Notes: generated by a model not told the origin, from the letters alone. A DNA stretch of 64,000 bases from Xenopus tropicalis (GCF_000004195.4 NC_030683.2:50791358-50855357), one strand, 5' to 3'; counted from the stretch's first letter, positions 11,800 to 24,480 are shown. Numbers and translations: made by a program.

Positions 11800-12445
11800 T
11801 TGGTGTTCATTTTTATTAGTGTTTTTTTTTTAGTTATTTAACTTTATTTTGGGCAGGCCTATAGTTCAGAATTTCAGCAGCTATCTGGTTGTTAGGGCCA
11901 AATTTACCCTAGCAACCATTTAAATGAAAGGCTGGGATATGAATAGGAAAGGGCTTTACTATAAAGATAAGCAAGATAAGAATAGAACATTGTAGCCTTA
12001 GGGCTCTGGCACACGGGGAGATTAGTCGCCCGCGACAAAACTCCCTGTTTGTGGGCGACTAATCTCCTCGAGTTGCCATCACCTGCCATCCCACCGGTGA
12101 AAATGTAAGTCACCAGTGGGATGGCACACGCGGCGGCGGCGGCGCAATCTCGGCAAATCGTCGAAGTTGCCTCACGATGCTTTTTTGGCGATTTGCCGAA
12201 ATCACCCCGCTGTGTTTGCCATCCCACCGGCGAACAGGGAGATTTGTCGCGGGCGGCTTATCTCCCCGTGTGCCAGAGCCCTTATAGAGCATGTGTGTTT
12301 TTTGATGTTGTGGTTAGTGACCAGAAGAAGAAGAAAGCAAACAAAAGAAAAAAATAACTATAAAAAACAAAACCAATGGAAAAGTTGCTCAAAATTAGCA
12401 ATTCTATAGCCTAATAAAAATTACATTTATGGGTGAAACAACCCT
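11800..12445. mobile_element. T2-like MITE split by a nested MITE
   Basis: The left part has GGTTGTTAGGGCCAAATTTA and ACCCTAGCAACC. The right part ends GGGTGAAACAACCCTTTAA. It is interrupted at a TTA by the palindromic MITE 12001-12281, so it is the older insertion. The left boundary is approximate. Confidence 0.6.
12001..12281. mobile_element. palindromic PIF/Harbinger-type MITE, GC-rich
   Basis: The ends GGGCTCTGGCACACGGGGAG and CTCCCCGTGTGCCAGAGCCC are perfect inverted repeats flanked by TTA (11998-12000 and 12282-12284). Inside are further complementary blocks (GGCGACTAATCTCC, CCATCCCACCGG). ORFs reading through it are by-products of its high GC. Confidence 0.9.
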
Positions 12446-14850
12446 TTAAAAGGATCAACTTTTTTAAAATGGTAATTCCACCCAAAAACTGCTGACAGAA
12501 AAAAAAAATAATTCTAAGCAACTTTGCAACGTATATTTACTCAAAATTGTGTTTGACCCTAATCTGACACAACCTCCACCCTCTTCATTTGCATTATTTC
12601 TCACTGAGGCTCAAATGAGGAAGTAGGCAGAACACATGGCAGGAAGGAACCTGTGAGTGTGCAAAGTATTGTGAGATTATTTTATGTGTTATAAAGAAAT
12701 ACCCACTCTCCAGAGAACAAAGCAGGAAGGAAGGGAGGTGTCAAATTAGTCAAAATAAACTTACTACTGATCAGTAAGGCAATAGTCTTTCAGCACAGTA
12801 CAATGTTAGTTGGCGACATTGGCCAGCTTTAGTCAATATGGTTTCCTATAAGCAATTTTTTCCTATTTATTTCTGCTTGGAGTGTGCTATAAGCAAATCA
12901 TTTCATATTATGACTTTTGATGCAAAAGACCTATGTAGATAATATAAATAAACCAAGCTAAAAAAAAAAAAACATGGAGCTTTTAAAATATATAGCATAT
13001 AGCAACAGGCATATCAGAACTATTATCTTACAAACAATAAACCAACTCTATTTTAGTTTATGTAATACAATTCCCTGTCATTGCTGAAGTTCGGAGTTCT
13101 ATAGGTTATGTACAGTATATGTACAGAATAAACCTATGAAGTTCTGCATTAGGTTTATTTCATAAACATAAATGCCACTGATAGCCATTTAACTGAACAT
13201 ATAGCAAACCTAAAGCACATAGACTTTGACATTAATATGGTTTTTACATTGTGGATTTTCTCTATATGAAATGTGCTGGAGTATATTGAATTATTGAAAT
13301 GTATACAGCCCTTCACCAGACACATTTCAAGTCTCCCCCTTTCATTGATTTGGTGTAACCTAAATTATAAAATTAGAATTCTTAATCCAATATGGTTGTG
13401 AAATACTTAGATTTACTGCCAGTCGATATTGGATATTAACATGCTGTAAAATTGCTACTATGTTGTATGTTGTTACATTTTTAGTACCCAATATCTCTGC
13501 CCCCTGACGTTGCATCCACCGCTCCTAAATCACATGCACATGAGTGAGTGGGGAATCTTGCTCATTAGGCGCATGCAATGCATGCATGCCTATGATTAAG
13601 TACCCATGCGCACAATACGCATCAGGCGTTGTGTTTTTAACAGGAAATGAATAAAAGTTGATTTTTAAATACCTTGGCTGTTCGGTGTGCTGACAAAGCT
13701 GTTTTTCATGTTTGGACTGGTCTCTGCTCCCCAGGCTACGGGTTCGGGGCTTGAAGCACCCGGACCACACATAGACTTTGGTGAGATTTAAATTTATATA
13801 TATAAAAATTTCGTTTGGATTATACTTTGGCGGTACACGTGTCAAGTGGCGGGCCCGGGGTTTATACACCCGGGCCAATAAATGATTTAGGTACAGTTAC
13901 TGCATAATTTTAATCTCTAATTTTGTATGCTCTAGGTGTCACTGCCGCTATTTATTAGGTTTACTTAGTTATTTGGCATTTAGCCTTTATTTCTTTATTT
14001 TTCATTAGGCGCATGCAACCTAAATAACAGCAACCCCCTCCATTGCTAGGCTGCCCGTGCCGGGGGCTCCCAATGCAGACGGCCATGTTGTTTGCCAGGA
14101 AAGCGCATAATGAGTGCATCTCCCGCTAGCTCATAATGCGAATGCACTTGATGTAGGAGCGGTGGGTGCAATTCACCCTTAGCTTCACCCGCATAATGAG
14201 CGAGTTGTGGCACTCGCTCATTATACTCATGCAACCGGAGCTAGGGCAGCCTAGTTCTGGCGGGGGCTATTTAAAAAAAAAAAAAGAAAAAAGAAAAAAC
14301 TACTGTTTCCCCCAACCTATTAGCCCACACCTCTGGTGGGGGAATCAATTTAAGGTGATTGGTATCCTTTAGCCTTTATGAGAGAGCAGTCATTCTGGTA
14401 CCTAACCTAGTGCTATATAAATAAAAGGATATTAACAAAAAAATAACCAGTAAAATCTTAACATGCCAGTCCATATTTCATGGGAGCTCTAAAGACTTAT
14501 AAAGTTTAAAGTATCTGGCTGCCTGCCTAGAACACAAAATTAAATGCAGACATTTGTTGTCAATTGCCATGTTTTTTTTTTTTTTTTTTTTAAATAAAAA
14601 TTTTACTATTGTGTGTGGAATTATGAATTATATAAAAATGAGAATTACAGTAAAAATACATCCAATTGTTCAGAAATAGTCATGCTAACTTTGTGACTAG
14701 GGCAACTACATGAGGTACTGAAAGAAAGAAGAAGATATGACTAACTGAAAGCAAACACATTCTTAAGCAACAACTGAACTAATTAAGAAGTTCTAACCAC
14801 ACTGTCGTCAGATTTAGGGAAGTCATATATGTTGTCTATGAACTCCTTAA

Positions 14851-15321
14851 AGAAATAGTTCAGTGTAAAAATAAAACTGGGTAAAATAGATAGACTGCGA
14901 AAAAAAGAAAAAATATTTGTACTATAGTTAGGCAAAAATGTAATCTATAAAGGCTAGCATGAACGGATGTCTAACATAATGGGCAAAACTCTACTTCATC
15001 CTTTACAGCTCTCTAAGCTGTTAGCGATCAGTAACCAATCATTGACTTGAGGGGGGCCATATGGGACATAACTGCTCAGTTAGTTTGCATTTGAATATGA
15101 CCTGCATGCTCACAAACGAACTGAACAGTTTTGTCCCATGTGACTCACAGACTAACTAAGAAGTTAGAGAGCTAAAAGCAGAAAGTAGAGTTCTGGCCAT
15201 TATGTTAGACATCCACTTACTCCAGCCTTTATAGATTACATTTTTGCCTAACTATATTACAAATAATTTTTATTTTGTGCTATTATTTTACCCAGTTTAA
15301 TTTTTATGCTGAACTGTTCCT
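14851..15321. mobile_element. long palindromic T2/Kolobok-type MITE
   Basis: The ends, reading (A)GAAATAGTTCAGTG and CTGAACTGTTCCT, are bounded by TTAA (14847-14850 and 15322-15325). Much of the length is self-complementary, for example GCAAAAATGTAATCTATAAA against TTTATAGATTACATTTTTGC. Confidence 0.85.
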
Positions 15322-15362
15322 TTAAGAACTTGAATAAGTTAGTAAAGGGCACATTTACTTAA

Positions 15363-15840
15363 AGGAGAACTGAAACATAACAAAGAATTAGGGTAGAAAT
15401 GCTTTATTGCAGGCTACTATTATACAAAATATTACGAATCGTTAAAATCACATGACAGAAAGTTGAAAATTCACTTTCACTGTGCGCTGCACGCGAGGCC
15501 CTCTTAATCCTTCTGCATCCTAATTTGCATATCCAAAACAGTAATCGGTTGGGTATTCGGTTTGTATTGTATGTTGAATCCGAAAATAGTGGATTCGGTG
15601 CATCCCTAATCATTATTGTTCTAAAGATTCTGCACATTTGGGCTTTTGCAATTTGTTATTTATATAATATGGAATCAATGAGCCGATGCAGTCCTCAATC
15701 TGACAGGAAAGTCAAACATGCTGGATAAACATCTGGCCAATTTTCAGCTAGATATCCGTCAGGTAGGCCAATCAGAGGCCCCACAAATGGGCAGATGAGC
15801 CGCCCATTTGCAGCTTAAATCTGCTTGTGTATGGCCACCT
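15363..15840. repeat. patchwork of MITE fragments
   Basis: A T2-type end (TTAA at 15359-15362, then AGGAGAACTGAAAC) runs into a hAT-like fragment ending GGATTCGGTGCATCCCTAA (near 15590-15610). After this comes the right end of the CTGGCCATACAC family, GTGTATGGCCACCTT. None is complete. Confidence 0.55.
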
Positions 15841-15843
15841 TAA

Positions 15844-16294
15844 AGGAGAAAGAAATTTAAAAACTATGTAAGCTTTATCAGAAATGTCTATGTAAATACA
15901 GCCATAAGCACTCAGAGAAACGCTGCACTGGCTTCTCTGACAAAAGATTGTGTCTGTTTTCCTGTGCCAGAGACACCCAGCTCTCTGCTCTCTCCTGCTC
16001 CCCCCTCCCTCAAGAATGCCAAGAACTCACCCCCCCCCCCCCTTAGGAATGCGGAGCCAATCAGCAGGAAGCTGACTCATAGTCTTACACACTGAGCATG
16101 TACACCGGTCTTACTTTTGGTGCAGGGGTGAGACATTATGGTAAATTTCTTTACACAGCTCAGCATTTTTTCTTCCTGTTTGGCTTCTGATCATCTGAAC
16201 GGGAGAAATATGGGGAGACTTAAGGGCACTATTGAAACAACAGAAGGTATGCCTGCAGCTTGAGATGAACTCTTTACTAGCCTTTCCTTCTCCT
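15844..16294. mobile_element. T2/Kolobok-type MITE
   Basis: The ends AGGAGAAAGAAATTT and CCTTTCCTTCTCCT are bounded by TTAA at 15840-15843 and 16295-16298. It is non-coding. Confidence 0.75.
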
Positions 16295-16837
16295 TTAAGT
16301 ACGTGAACTCACTAGAATTTTCTGCAGTTAACTGCTTTTGTTTATTTCCGAAGAAAAAAAATTTGAGCCACTCTAAAAATGGAAACAGGACAGAGAAACA
16401 GAAATGCAAAGTAAACAAACCAAGCATAAAAATGTTTTCATAACCCTGGCTGCTAAAAATAAACAAAACTTTGCAATTAAGGAAATAAAAAAAAAAATCC
16501 CCCTGGATTTCGTGACAATACAGTAGAAAACTGTGATTGCTATTTCTATTTGAACAGTAAAAAAAGGTCTTCGCGTCAGCCGTTCATTACAATATACCAT
16601 ATCAATATACCACTGTGTGGCCAATCACACAATAAAGAGAACCTACCGCAGTGGTTCCTGGTTAGAGCTGAGAAATCAATCTTCTAGTTTAAGGTTGCAA
16701 TAGTTCCATAATGCAACTTCTCTTAAGAGTTGTAGAATCTGTAAAATTAAAGTTTTTAAAAAATAAATTTAATGCAAAATATATTTAAAATGATTTATTT
16801 GCAATAGAGAGGGTTTTTATTTTATTTATTTTTTCAT

Positions 16838-17056
16838 ATAGGGGCAGCAAACCCTATATAAAAGGCTGCGGATATCAGTTGTCTTGTCGATCGGGCAGGC
16901 TAAAAGATTTTGATCTGGTGATGTTGAAGGCGCCCGAGCAAAATCTAAATTTAGGGCTGAATCGGCAGGTGGAGGTAGAATTCTTATTGTTTGTACCTCC
17001 ATATCTGACGATTCAGCCCTGAACATCAGTGGGGGAAACAAGTGGCCACCTTTAGG
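16838..17056. mobile_element. CTGGCCATACAC-family MITE, one end missing
   Basis: It shares GGTTAAAAGATTTTGATC-like and GAGCAAAATCT...GGGCTGAATC blocks with the complete copies at 34516-34842 and 53650-53940. It ends AAGTGGCCACCTTTAGG. The left end is absent. Confidence 0.7.
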
Positions 17057-17249
17057 TGAATCGTAGACAGAGAATTGTTGTTTAATTATGTGCTACTGCT
17101 ACATATTCAGTGCTTCATCAGTGCTTCGGGGCATAGATTGGGGTTTTCTATGTTTTCTCATAAAAACACAAAGCAGAAATGGTTGTCATTTTAAATGATA
17201 TTAAATCATTACTGTTCTCAATTTATTCCATTAATAAGAAAAAGTAGAA

Positions 17250-18697
17250 GTGTTAAGAATCACCCTATGTGGCTTAAAGAAGTTAATAGGGAAAAAAAGA
17301 AAGCTTTTAAGAAATATAAGTCAGAGAGGACAGTAGCTGCATTTAATTAATATAAACACTATAACAAGTGTTGTAACAGCAATCCAGAAGGCTAAGACAG
17401 AAACGGAGGAGGAGCATATTGCGGCAGAGGCCAAAACTAACCCCAAAAAGTTTAAGTATCTTAATAGTAAAAAGATGCAGGTTGACAATATAGTGTAAGA
17501 ATGCAGGTGTAACAATATGGTTACAGTGGATACAGAAAAGGCAGATGTGCTTAACCAGTTCTATTCTTCTGTGTATACAGTAGAGGAGCCAGAGTGCCAA
17601 GCCCCACCCAATAGCTGCACTGTTGCCTCAGCTCCAGCTACGCAGTGGTTGACATAGGATATGGTGCTTACACAAGATAAATGTAAACAAGGCACCTGGG
17701 CCAGATGGAATACACCCTCGGGTACTGAGAGAGCTAGGGTCAGAATTACAGTGGCCTTTGTTTCTGATATTCTCAGACTCGCTTTCATCAGGTATGGTAC
17801 CTAGGGATTGGAAGAAGGCTAATGTCATTCCTATATTTAAAAAGGGCGTAAGATCTCAGCTTGGCAATTATAGGCCTATAAGTTTGCCATCCGTGGTGGG
17901 CAAGTTATTTGAAGGCTTGTTAAGAGATCACATACAAAATTATGTACTGGAGAATGGCATTATGATCAGTAATCAGCATGGCTTTATGAAGGACAGGTCA
18001 TGTCAGACCAATTTAATTGCTTTTTATGAAAAGGTTAGTAAGAAGCTGGACAGTGGGGGTGCAGTAGATGTAATCTATTTGGATTTTGCCAAAGCATTTG
18101 ATACCGTCCACAAATGACTGCTTTCTAAATTAAGGTCTATTGGTCTTAATGAAGTCGTTTACACATGGATAGAAAACTGGCTACAGGATCAGGTACAGAG
18201 GGTGGTTGTTAATGGTACATTCTCTACTTGGAGTAATGTTCTCAGCGGGGTCCCTCAGGGTTCTGTACTGGGTCCACTTTTGTTTAATTTGTTCATAAAT
18301 GACTTGGGGGAGGGTATTATAAGCAATGTATCAGTGTTTGCAGATGACACAAAGCTCTGCAGACCAGTCAATTCTATTCAGGATGTGGCATCCTTGCAGC
18401 AGGATCTTGACCGACTAGCAATCTGGGCGGCTAAGGGGCAGATGAGGTTTAATGTGGATAAATGTAAGGTCATGCATCTGGGATGTAAAAATAAACAAAG
18501 CCACTTATACCCTTAATGAGACTGCACTAGGCAAATCCATAATGGAGAAGGTCTAGGAGTCCTTGATAATAAACTTGGCTGTAGCAAGCAATGCCAGGCA
18601 GCAGCTGCAAGGGCAAACAGGGTTTATACATATAGGCATTACGGTTGAACATGATGGACGTACATCTTTTTTCAGCCTAACTTACTTACTTACTATC
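17250..18697 (+). pseudogene. CR1-type LINE fragment with broken reverse transcriptase
   Basis: A 5'-truncated CR1 copy. The reverse transcriptase is read in two pieces, 17758-18117 and 18202-18516. They carry the motifs [44 protein letters not shown] and FADDTKL, all in the CR1 style. A TGA right after DTVHK (18115-18117) and stops upstream show that it is dead. The last third of the protein is missing: the copy jumps to the typical CR1 tail, GAACATGATGGACGTACATC, ending in ACTT repeats near 18697. It lies in sense against tspan14 intron 1, on the opposite strand to the gene. Confidence 0.88.
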
Positions 18698-18869
18698 AGG
18701 GATGTTTCTGCGATGCCGCCTCCCATCCACTCTGTGCCTGCCTTTCTGGCATTGGAGAGTGAGGGGGGGGGCATATTGAAGTCCGGCACTTCTAAAGTCA
18801 CCCAAAGTTTCAGTGAGAAAACTTTGACCAACTTCGAAAAACAAAGTGTTGAGTGTTTTTCCAATGGCA

Positions 18870-18896
18870 ATTTAAAAAAAAAAAAAAAAAAAAAAA
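18870..18896. repeat. poly(A) tract
   Basis: More than 20 A in a row, shortly before the TTAA-bounded element at 18950. It could be the tail of a retroposed copy or a simple repeat. Confidence 0.7.
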
Positions 18897-18949
18897 CACA
18901 ACTGCAAACAGTCTCAGATATGACCATCTACATTATTCTATACCTTTAA

Positions 18950-19444
18950 AGGACAATAGGTTAATATAAATTAAAAGTAAGTCTAAAGGCATTCTTTTTA
19001 AGTACTTACTGCATATCTAAATTCCCAGATCCCTGCTTGCTTCTCTGAGATATGGTGCTGGCAGCTTACAGCAGTGTGAAGACTCCAGTGACCTCACTGA
19101 AATCTCTGTCCTTCCTGTAGGCTGCCAGCGGCAGCCTTCCTATTCTCTGAGCATGTGTGTAACTTGATCCTGTCTCCTGCTCTGAGCAACACATACCCAC
19201 CAGCCAATCAGAAGCAGATCTGGCAGAGGGGAGGGGGGAAAGAATGAAACACATGTGCAGTATGAAGCAAGGAGGGAAAGGAAGGGAGAATACCTTTTTA
19301 GAGATGGCTGCCTGTTCTAGAAAATGTGAAGTAAGTGTGACTGAGTAAATATTTGATTAGGTGAGCCAAAAGTGTGGCGTTTTTACTAAACAATAGGAGG
19401 ACTATTGGGCAGTATGCTTTTTAAATTTTGACTTGCATTCTCCT
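18950..19444. mobile_element. T2/Kolobok-type MITE, imperfect ends
   Basis: The TTAA-bounded ends are AGGACAATAGG and GACTTGCATTCTCCT (TTAA at 18946-18949 and 19445-19448). The arms match less well than in neighbouring copies. Confidence 0.6.
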
Positions 19445-19558
19445 TTAAGAAACAGGGCTTTAAGCTGACCTAGCATTTTCAAACAAGACTTGACTCTAGG
19501 ACACTGACTGAACTGTACATTAAATTCTGTATGCACTACACATAACATAACTTTTTAA

Positions 19559-19965
19559 AGGGGAAGGAAAGGCTAAGTCACTTGGGGGTGCTAAAATGTT
19601 AAGCACCCCCAAGTGACTTGAATCGCTTACCTCGTACCCCAGGCTGGTGCCCCTGTTAGGAGAAAACCGCACCAGCCCGGGGCACCTGGGGCGATGCGCT
19701 TCCTCCTTCCGCCTTCGTTTCGCTGCGACTCGGAGTCCGGCGCATGCGCAGTAGAGTGAAAAAGCTGACTTCTCTGTTAAAGTTCGGCTTTTCACTCTAC
19801 TGCGCATGCGCGCGCAGCGAAGGAGGAAGCGATAGCTGCTACCCCGGGCTGGTGCTGTTCTCTCCATACAGGGGCACCAGCCCTGGGTAGAAGGTAAGCG
19901 ATTCAAGTTACTTGGGGGTGCCTAATATTTTGGCACCCCCAAGTGACTTAGATTTTCCTTCTCCT
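19559..19965. mobile_element. strongly palindromic T2/Kolobok-type MITE
   Basis: It is bounded by TTAA (19555-19558 and 19966-19969) with ends AGGGGAAGGAAAGGC and ATTTTCCTTCTCCT. Nested hairpins include AAGTCACTTGGGGGTGC against GCACCCCCAAGTGACTT, and AGTAGAGTGAAAAAGC against its complement at the centre, around two GCGCATGCGC blocks. ORFs here are by-products. Confidence 0.9.
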
Positions 19966-20784
19966 TTAACAAGAGTAAAAGACAATACAGTATGTTGAAA
20001 GTGCTTCTAATGACTTATAATGCATTGCTCAGCATTTACTATCATTCAAACCAATGCACAGGTTTGAAAATTGTTTTTAAAAGGTTAGGTAAAATAATAT
20101 TTTTGTGCAAATATCTTAAAAGGTTTTCAAAGCTTGAGTAAGGAGCAGAGTTTGAACTAAATATAAGACATTAAAAACATAGCATAATGTATTAATATTT
20201 TAGTGCTGAACTGTTTATACTGAAAGTATATATAAAACACTAATCCTGAATAAAGAGCAGGTCTATTATTAATTACTGCCATTTTATCTCTTTTTTTTTT
20301 CAATACTTCTGAAAATTATTCACTCCAGATAACTGCGAACCTCCTCTATCTAAATTTTTAAAGAACCAAAAAGGCGTTTCTTGGTAGAGATAAAGTGTAT
20401 CAACAACTCATGCCATAAATATTTTTACATATTCGACAAAGCAGTTGCCTGCAACACACTGATAACAGATTACAAGAAACCAACAACTGCGGAAATGACT
20501 TAAAATGAAAAAGAAAATGATAAATGATGAAATAAAACAGGAGGAGACTGTAGCTGAGCTGCAAGATTACTGAAACAGTGTCGTGCATTTAAAAAAAAAA
20601 CGCAGCACTTTTTAGGTCACAAAATGTGAACTAATAGTCAAAAATTTTCACCTATAATTGTTATTGTGTTTTTTTGGTGAGTTTTGGAAGGGTTTCCCTG
20701 TAGATTATGAAACTCTTAAGCTGGAACTGTTTTTTATTCAAACAGTGTTCAATGTTCAATTGCTGGAAGGTGATGCAATCATAA

Positions 20785-21350
20785 ATATACAAGTATGGAA
20801 TCCCTTATCCAAAAACCCAATCCTTTATCCAGAAAGCTCTGATAAATTGGAAGGCCATCACCAACAGAGTCCATTTTAAGCAAACAATATTTCTTATCAA
20901 AATTATTTATTTTCTATATAATTCAGCAGTACCTCATATTTAAGAACTAACCTGCACAAATCCATATTGGTGGCAAATAATCCTATTGGGTTTTTTTATG
21001 TTTAAATTAATTTTAGCAGACTTAAGCATGATTATCTAAATCAGTGGTTCTCAACCTTCCTAATGCCGCGACCCTTTAATACAGTTCCTCATGTTGTGGT
21101 GACCCCCAACCATAAAATATTCCTAAGACCATCGGAAATATTTGTTTTCCGATGGTCTTAGGCGACCCCCGTAAAAGGGTCATTCGACTCCCAAAGGGGT
21201 CCTGACCCACAGGTTGAGAACCGCTGATCTAAATCTTCCTTTCTGTTCCATTGTAAAAGGATGGATGGACTTTAAATGACCCAGCTTTTCATATTGGGTG
21301 GTGCACAGATTCTCTTGTAAGCAGACCTATCCTGTCTGGTCCAAACTACT
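20785..21350. mobile_element. CAGGTATGGGA-type repeat holding a SPIN insertion
   Basis: ACAAGTATGGAATCCCTTAT starts the copy. The usual internal text follows (GGCCATCACCAACAGAGTCC, AGCAGTACCTCATATTTAAG), then GTTTAAATTAATTTTAGCAG up to 21041. The SPIN element interrupts it at ATCTAAAT. The end beyond 21250 is poorly preserved. Confidence 0.7.
21042..21226. mobile_element. SPIN-type hAT MITE
   Basis: The ends CAGTGGTTCTCAACCTTCC and AGGTTGAGAACCGCTG are flanked by a perfect 8-bp duplication, ATCTAAAT, at 21034-21041 and 21227-21234. The inside has the SPIN text I remember: AATGCCGCGACCCTTTAATA, ACCATCGGAAA against its complement, and GGGTCGAATGACCC-like blocks on the minus strand. SPIN elements are known for spread between tetrapod lineages by horizontal transfer, with Xenopus among the hosts. 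Confidence 0.9.
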
Positions 21351-22500
21351 TGCCATACATGTTTAACACTGAGCACAAAAGACAGTCCTGAATCTGCTCT
21401 GTAGCACCCTTCCTATATCAGGCTCATTGACAAACAACTGAAGATAACTTTTATAAATCCCACACTCAAAATAATTCTCTTTTTGTACACGTTTTAGTAT
21501 CAACCTTATTCTTCCTTCCTCCCCACTCTGGCAACAAGACTGTCTTTTTCCTCTCCCCCCCTCCCCTCCTTCCACTACAGCAACAAACCCATCCTGTACT
21601 CCAATAACCTGCCTGCCTGCTTCAACTAACACAAACAATGTCAGCAAAAATAAATTCTTAAGTTTTTCCGTTTTGTAGGTTATTTTGCATATACAATGTG
21701 TTTTTAAGAGAGATACATTCATTAAATTACAAAAGTGTTTGTAATTTGTAACCCCTAAACAAGTTCTAAAATCAAGCCAAGTCTTATATTGGAACCAGTG
21801 ATGTGTAGGTCAGAAAAAAAACACAATCTCAACCCACACCCAACCCTAACCTGCAAAATATTGTCATTGTAGGACCCGCACCCAAACCATACCCATGTCT
21901 TCCCACGCTTTACTCTTTCTGTGCATGCCTCCGTTTTCAGGACAGAGTGTCTTAAGGACCAGAATAGGAGTGTTGTTCTCAGTCTGAGTAGCACCCAACC
22001 CGAACCCACAGTGTTTTCCCAAATTTCAACCCAAACCCATCTGACCTGTAGGCCCACCCTGTTTTCAGGCTAACTTGCACATCACTAATTGGAACACTCA
22101 CTGCTGAGTTCCAAACTCTCTCTGGAAGCAAAGTCAGCACATGAACAGTTTGTGGATGGGATGCTTATGGGCGAGCAGATGCAGACTAATATCACTATAT
22201 TTTGGCTACAGTGGTGTTGAGGTTACCTCCACTGAACTCTAGAGCAGAGGAAACTCATGCTCTGGAGTGATAAACTGCATTTTACCATTTTGCAGAAGAA
22301 TAAGCTATGGGAGAAGCCCAAAGAATGCTAAATGACCGATAAGCAGACTGTAAATGAGGCGAAATATAGATCTCAGGCTGTTTTCCATGGTTTGGCCCCT
22401 CGTTCTAAAGAAAGAAACCCTTACAGTATACTTGACAATTCATTGCTTCCTACTTTATGGCAATAGTTCTCTCTTTATACCCCTTGTTGCATTCTTTTAA

Positions 22501-23038
22501 AGAAGAACAAAAGCTTACTTTGCAGTATCTCCAAATGTTTGTTGGATGCCCACCTCCTGAAATGACCCCTCTGGAGCTTTTGGGGCATCCGCTTTTCTAA
22601 ACTCACATCACTGCGCATGCACCAAATAATCCCGTCATTTAGCGCAAAGACTGCAGCTCTGTGTGCAGCACTAAGGAGTGATCGCATTGTTATGGTTATA
22701 CAATATGTTCTTTCCTATTGGCAGAGCAGAGGAGTGAAGAGGAGAGGAAAGTTCAGTGATGACATCCAGGACTATCATGTGATCTGAACGTCATTGCTGG
22801 ACTCTGGGGAAAGTGTAACCTATTGCACACAAGCAGGGCTCCGATAGACCTTTATTGCACATGTGCATGCCCTAATGAGGAATATTTCAACAAGGAAGGA
22901 AAGTTAGCGTTTTTCTAACATGTTTAACATGGATTAAACAGCAATGAAGTTTCATTAAGTGACACGCTAATGGTATGTCATTGCTATCAAAATGGCCTTT
23001 CCTTTGAGAGGAATTTGTTTTTTGACTTTCATTGTCCT
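22501..23038. mobile_element. probable T2/Kolobok-type MITE
   Basis: It lies between TTAA at 22497-22500 and 23039-23042, with ends AGAAGAACAAAAG and CTTTCATTGTCCT. The arms are short and imperfect. Confidence 0.45.
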
Positions 23039-24289
23039 TTAAGAATGTAATACTTGCTTTACATATGAAGGAATATAGCACAATTAGCTCTGCAGAGGTC
23101 TTTATAATACTCCCTTCTGCACTGGTCCCTTTAATGAATGTGGCATAATACTTCCCTTAAGTATTTAAGCAAGAATATACCACAATACTATATACCATTT
23201 GTTGCATTGTTTCCTTTAAGTAATGTGGTGTAATTCTTGCCTTACACGTATGCAAAAAAACAAACAAACCACAATTAGCTCTACACCAGTTATTACAGGT
23301 TGTAGGCAGTGACGTTATTTATTTACTGTTAGGTAGTATCAATTTTTGGAAATTATTTTTGAAAAAAAAAATTAGACATAGTTTAATATTAATACGCATT
23401 TAAGTATTAAAGTGCTATTTTAAAGATCTTATTGCATGAAGGACAGCCCCACACTAGAGTCCTGCATGGAACCAATTTTTGAGACCCAAACCAGCAAATC
23501 ACATTTTTACATGCTTTAACCTGCTACCCATTCAGAGCCCCAACTGCCTTATCAGCAACCCTATTTGCAACTAGCTGACCACAAATAAACAAGATGTGTG
23601 TTACATCATCAGAAGTGTGCGGTGGTAGAAAAAAAAACATATTTAAATGAGTTAAGATATAGATTATAAAAGCTAAGAAATATGGCTAAACCCCAAAAAC
23701 AGACCTGCATCCTAAACTAGAATCCGAAAAAAAAACTATCCACAACCCGGTATCTTGTAGTTACCCCTGAGTACCTGACCTGCTGCAGGACTCTACCTAC
23801 ACCAATTACGTTTATGGTTACCCTTAATACCATTCCTTAAGGAATCAGGCATTGTTCGTTCCCACTGGTAAAATACTGTTTCATACTAAAATTCAACCCA
23901 CAAACAGAGAACATAGAAAATGATGGAAAGCACTGGTGTAGTGGACAGCCTTCCCAGATAGGTAAAGGCTGTTATAGAAGAAAAAGGGAGACTACGTTAT
24001 ATTAGTAGCGTTGGCTTTAGAAATAGCTATTCGAGAGTAAAGTGTATGGATACTTTTGGCGATATACAAGGTAGTTTACCTGAGAAATGCCAACTGTAAA
24101 AGAAAACTTAAAGAAAAGCAAAGCAAACAGGTTAATAAGTGCAGAAAATTGTCAAATGAAAGACAGCAGGAATGAGATGTGCAGGGTAAAATGAGGATAG
24201 CATGGATGGCATACATTTATGAATAGACAGAAAGTAGTTGTGAAATAGAAACAGTGAAGGCCAAATGGTCAGGCTTGCCACCTGTTCAG

Positions 24290-24480
24290 TAAAAATTCGA
24301 CTGAAAGTTCGCCAGGGCAGGGACCTTCTACCTCCTGTAACATATTTGCTTAATACACAATGCTTATATTTATTTTTATTTATTGCTGTTTGTTTAATCC
24401 CATCTGTACTACATGTGTTATTATACTGTAAAAATGTATAGTGCTGCCTACACAGTAGTACAATAAAAATACATACATAT
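24290..24480 (+). mobile_element. L2-like LINE 3' end
   Basis: GGGCAGGGACCTTCTACCTC, then TATAGTGCTGCCTACACAG, and a closing AATAAAAATACATACATA tail. This resembles the L2 3' ends elsewhere in the window but is a divergent subfamily. Confidence 0.55.

Noticed and set aside
12110..12409. Overlapping ORFs on both strands with alanine-rich peptides
   Set aside because: They fall in a palindromic MITE and have no domain similarity.
13525..13878. 117-codon minus ORF in a GC-richer part of intron 1
   Set aside because: No recognisable domain. The area has inverted motifs and looks repeat-derived.
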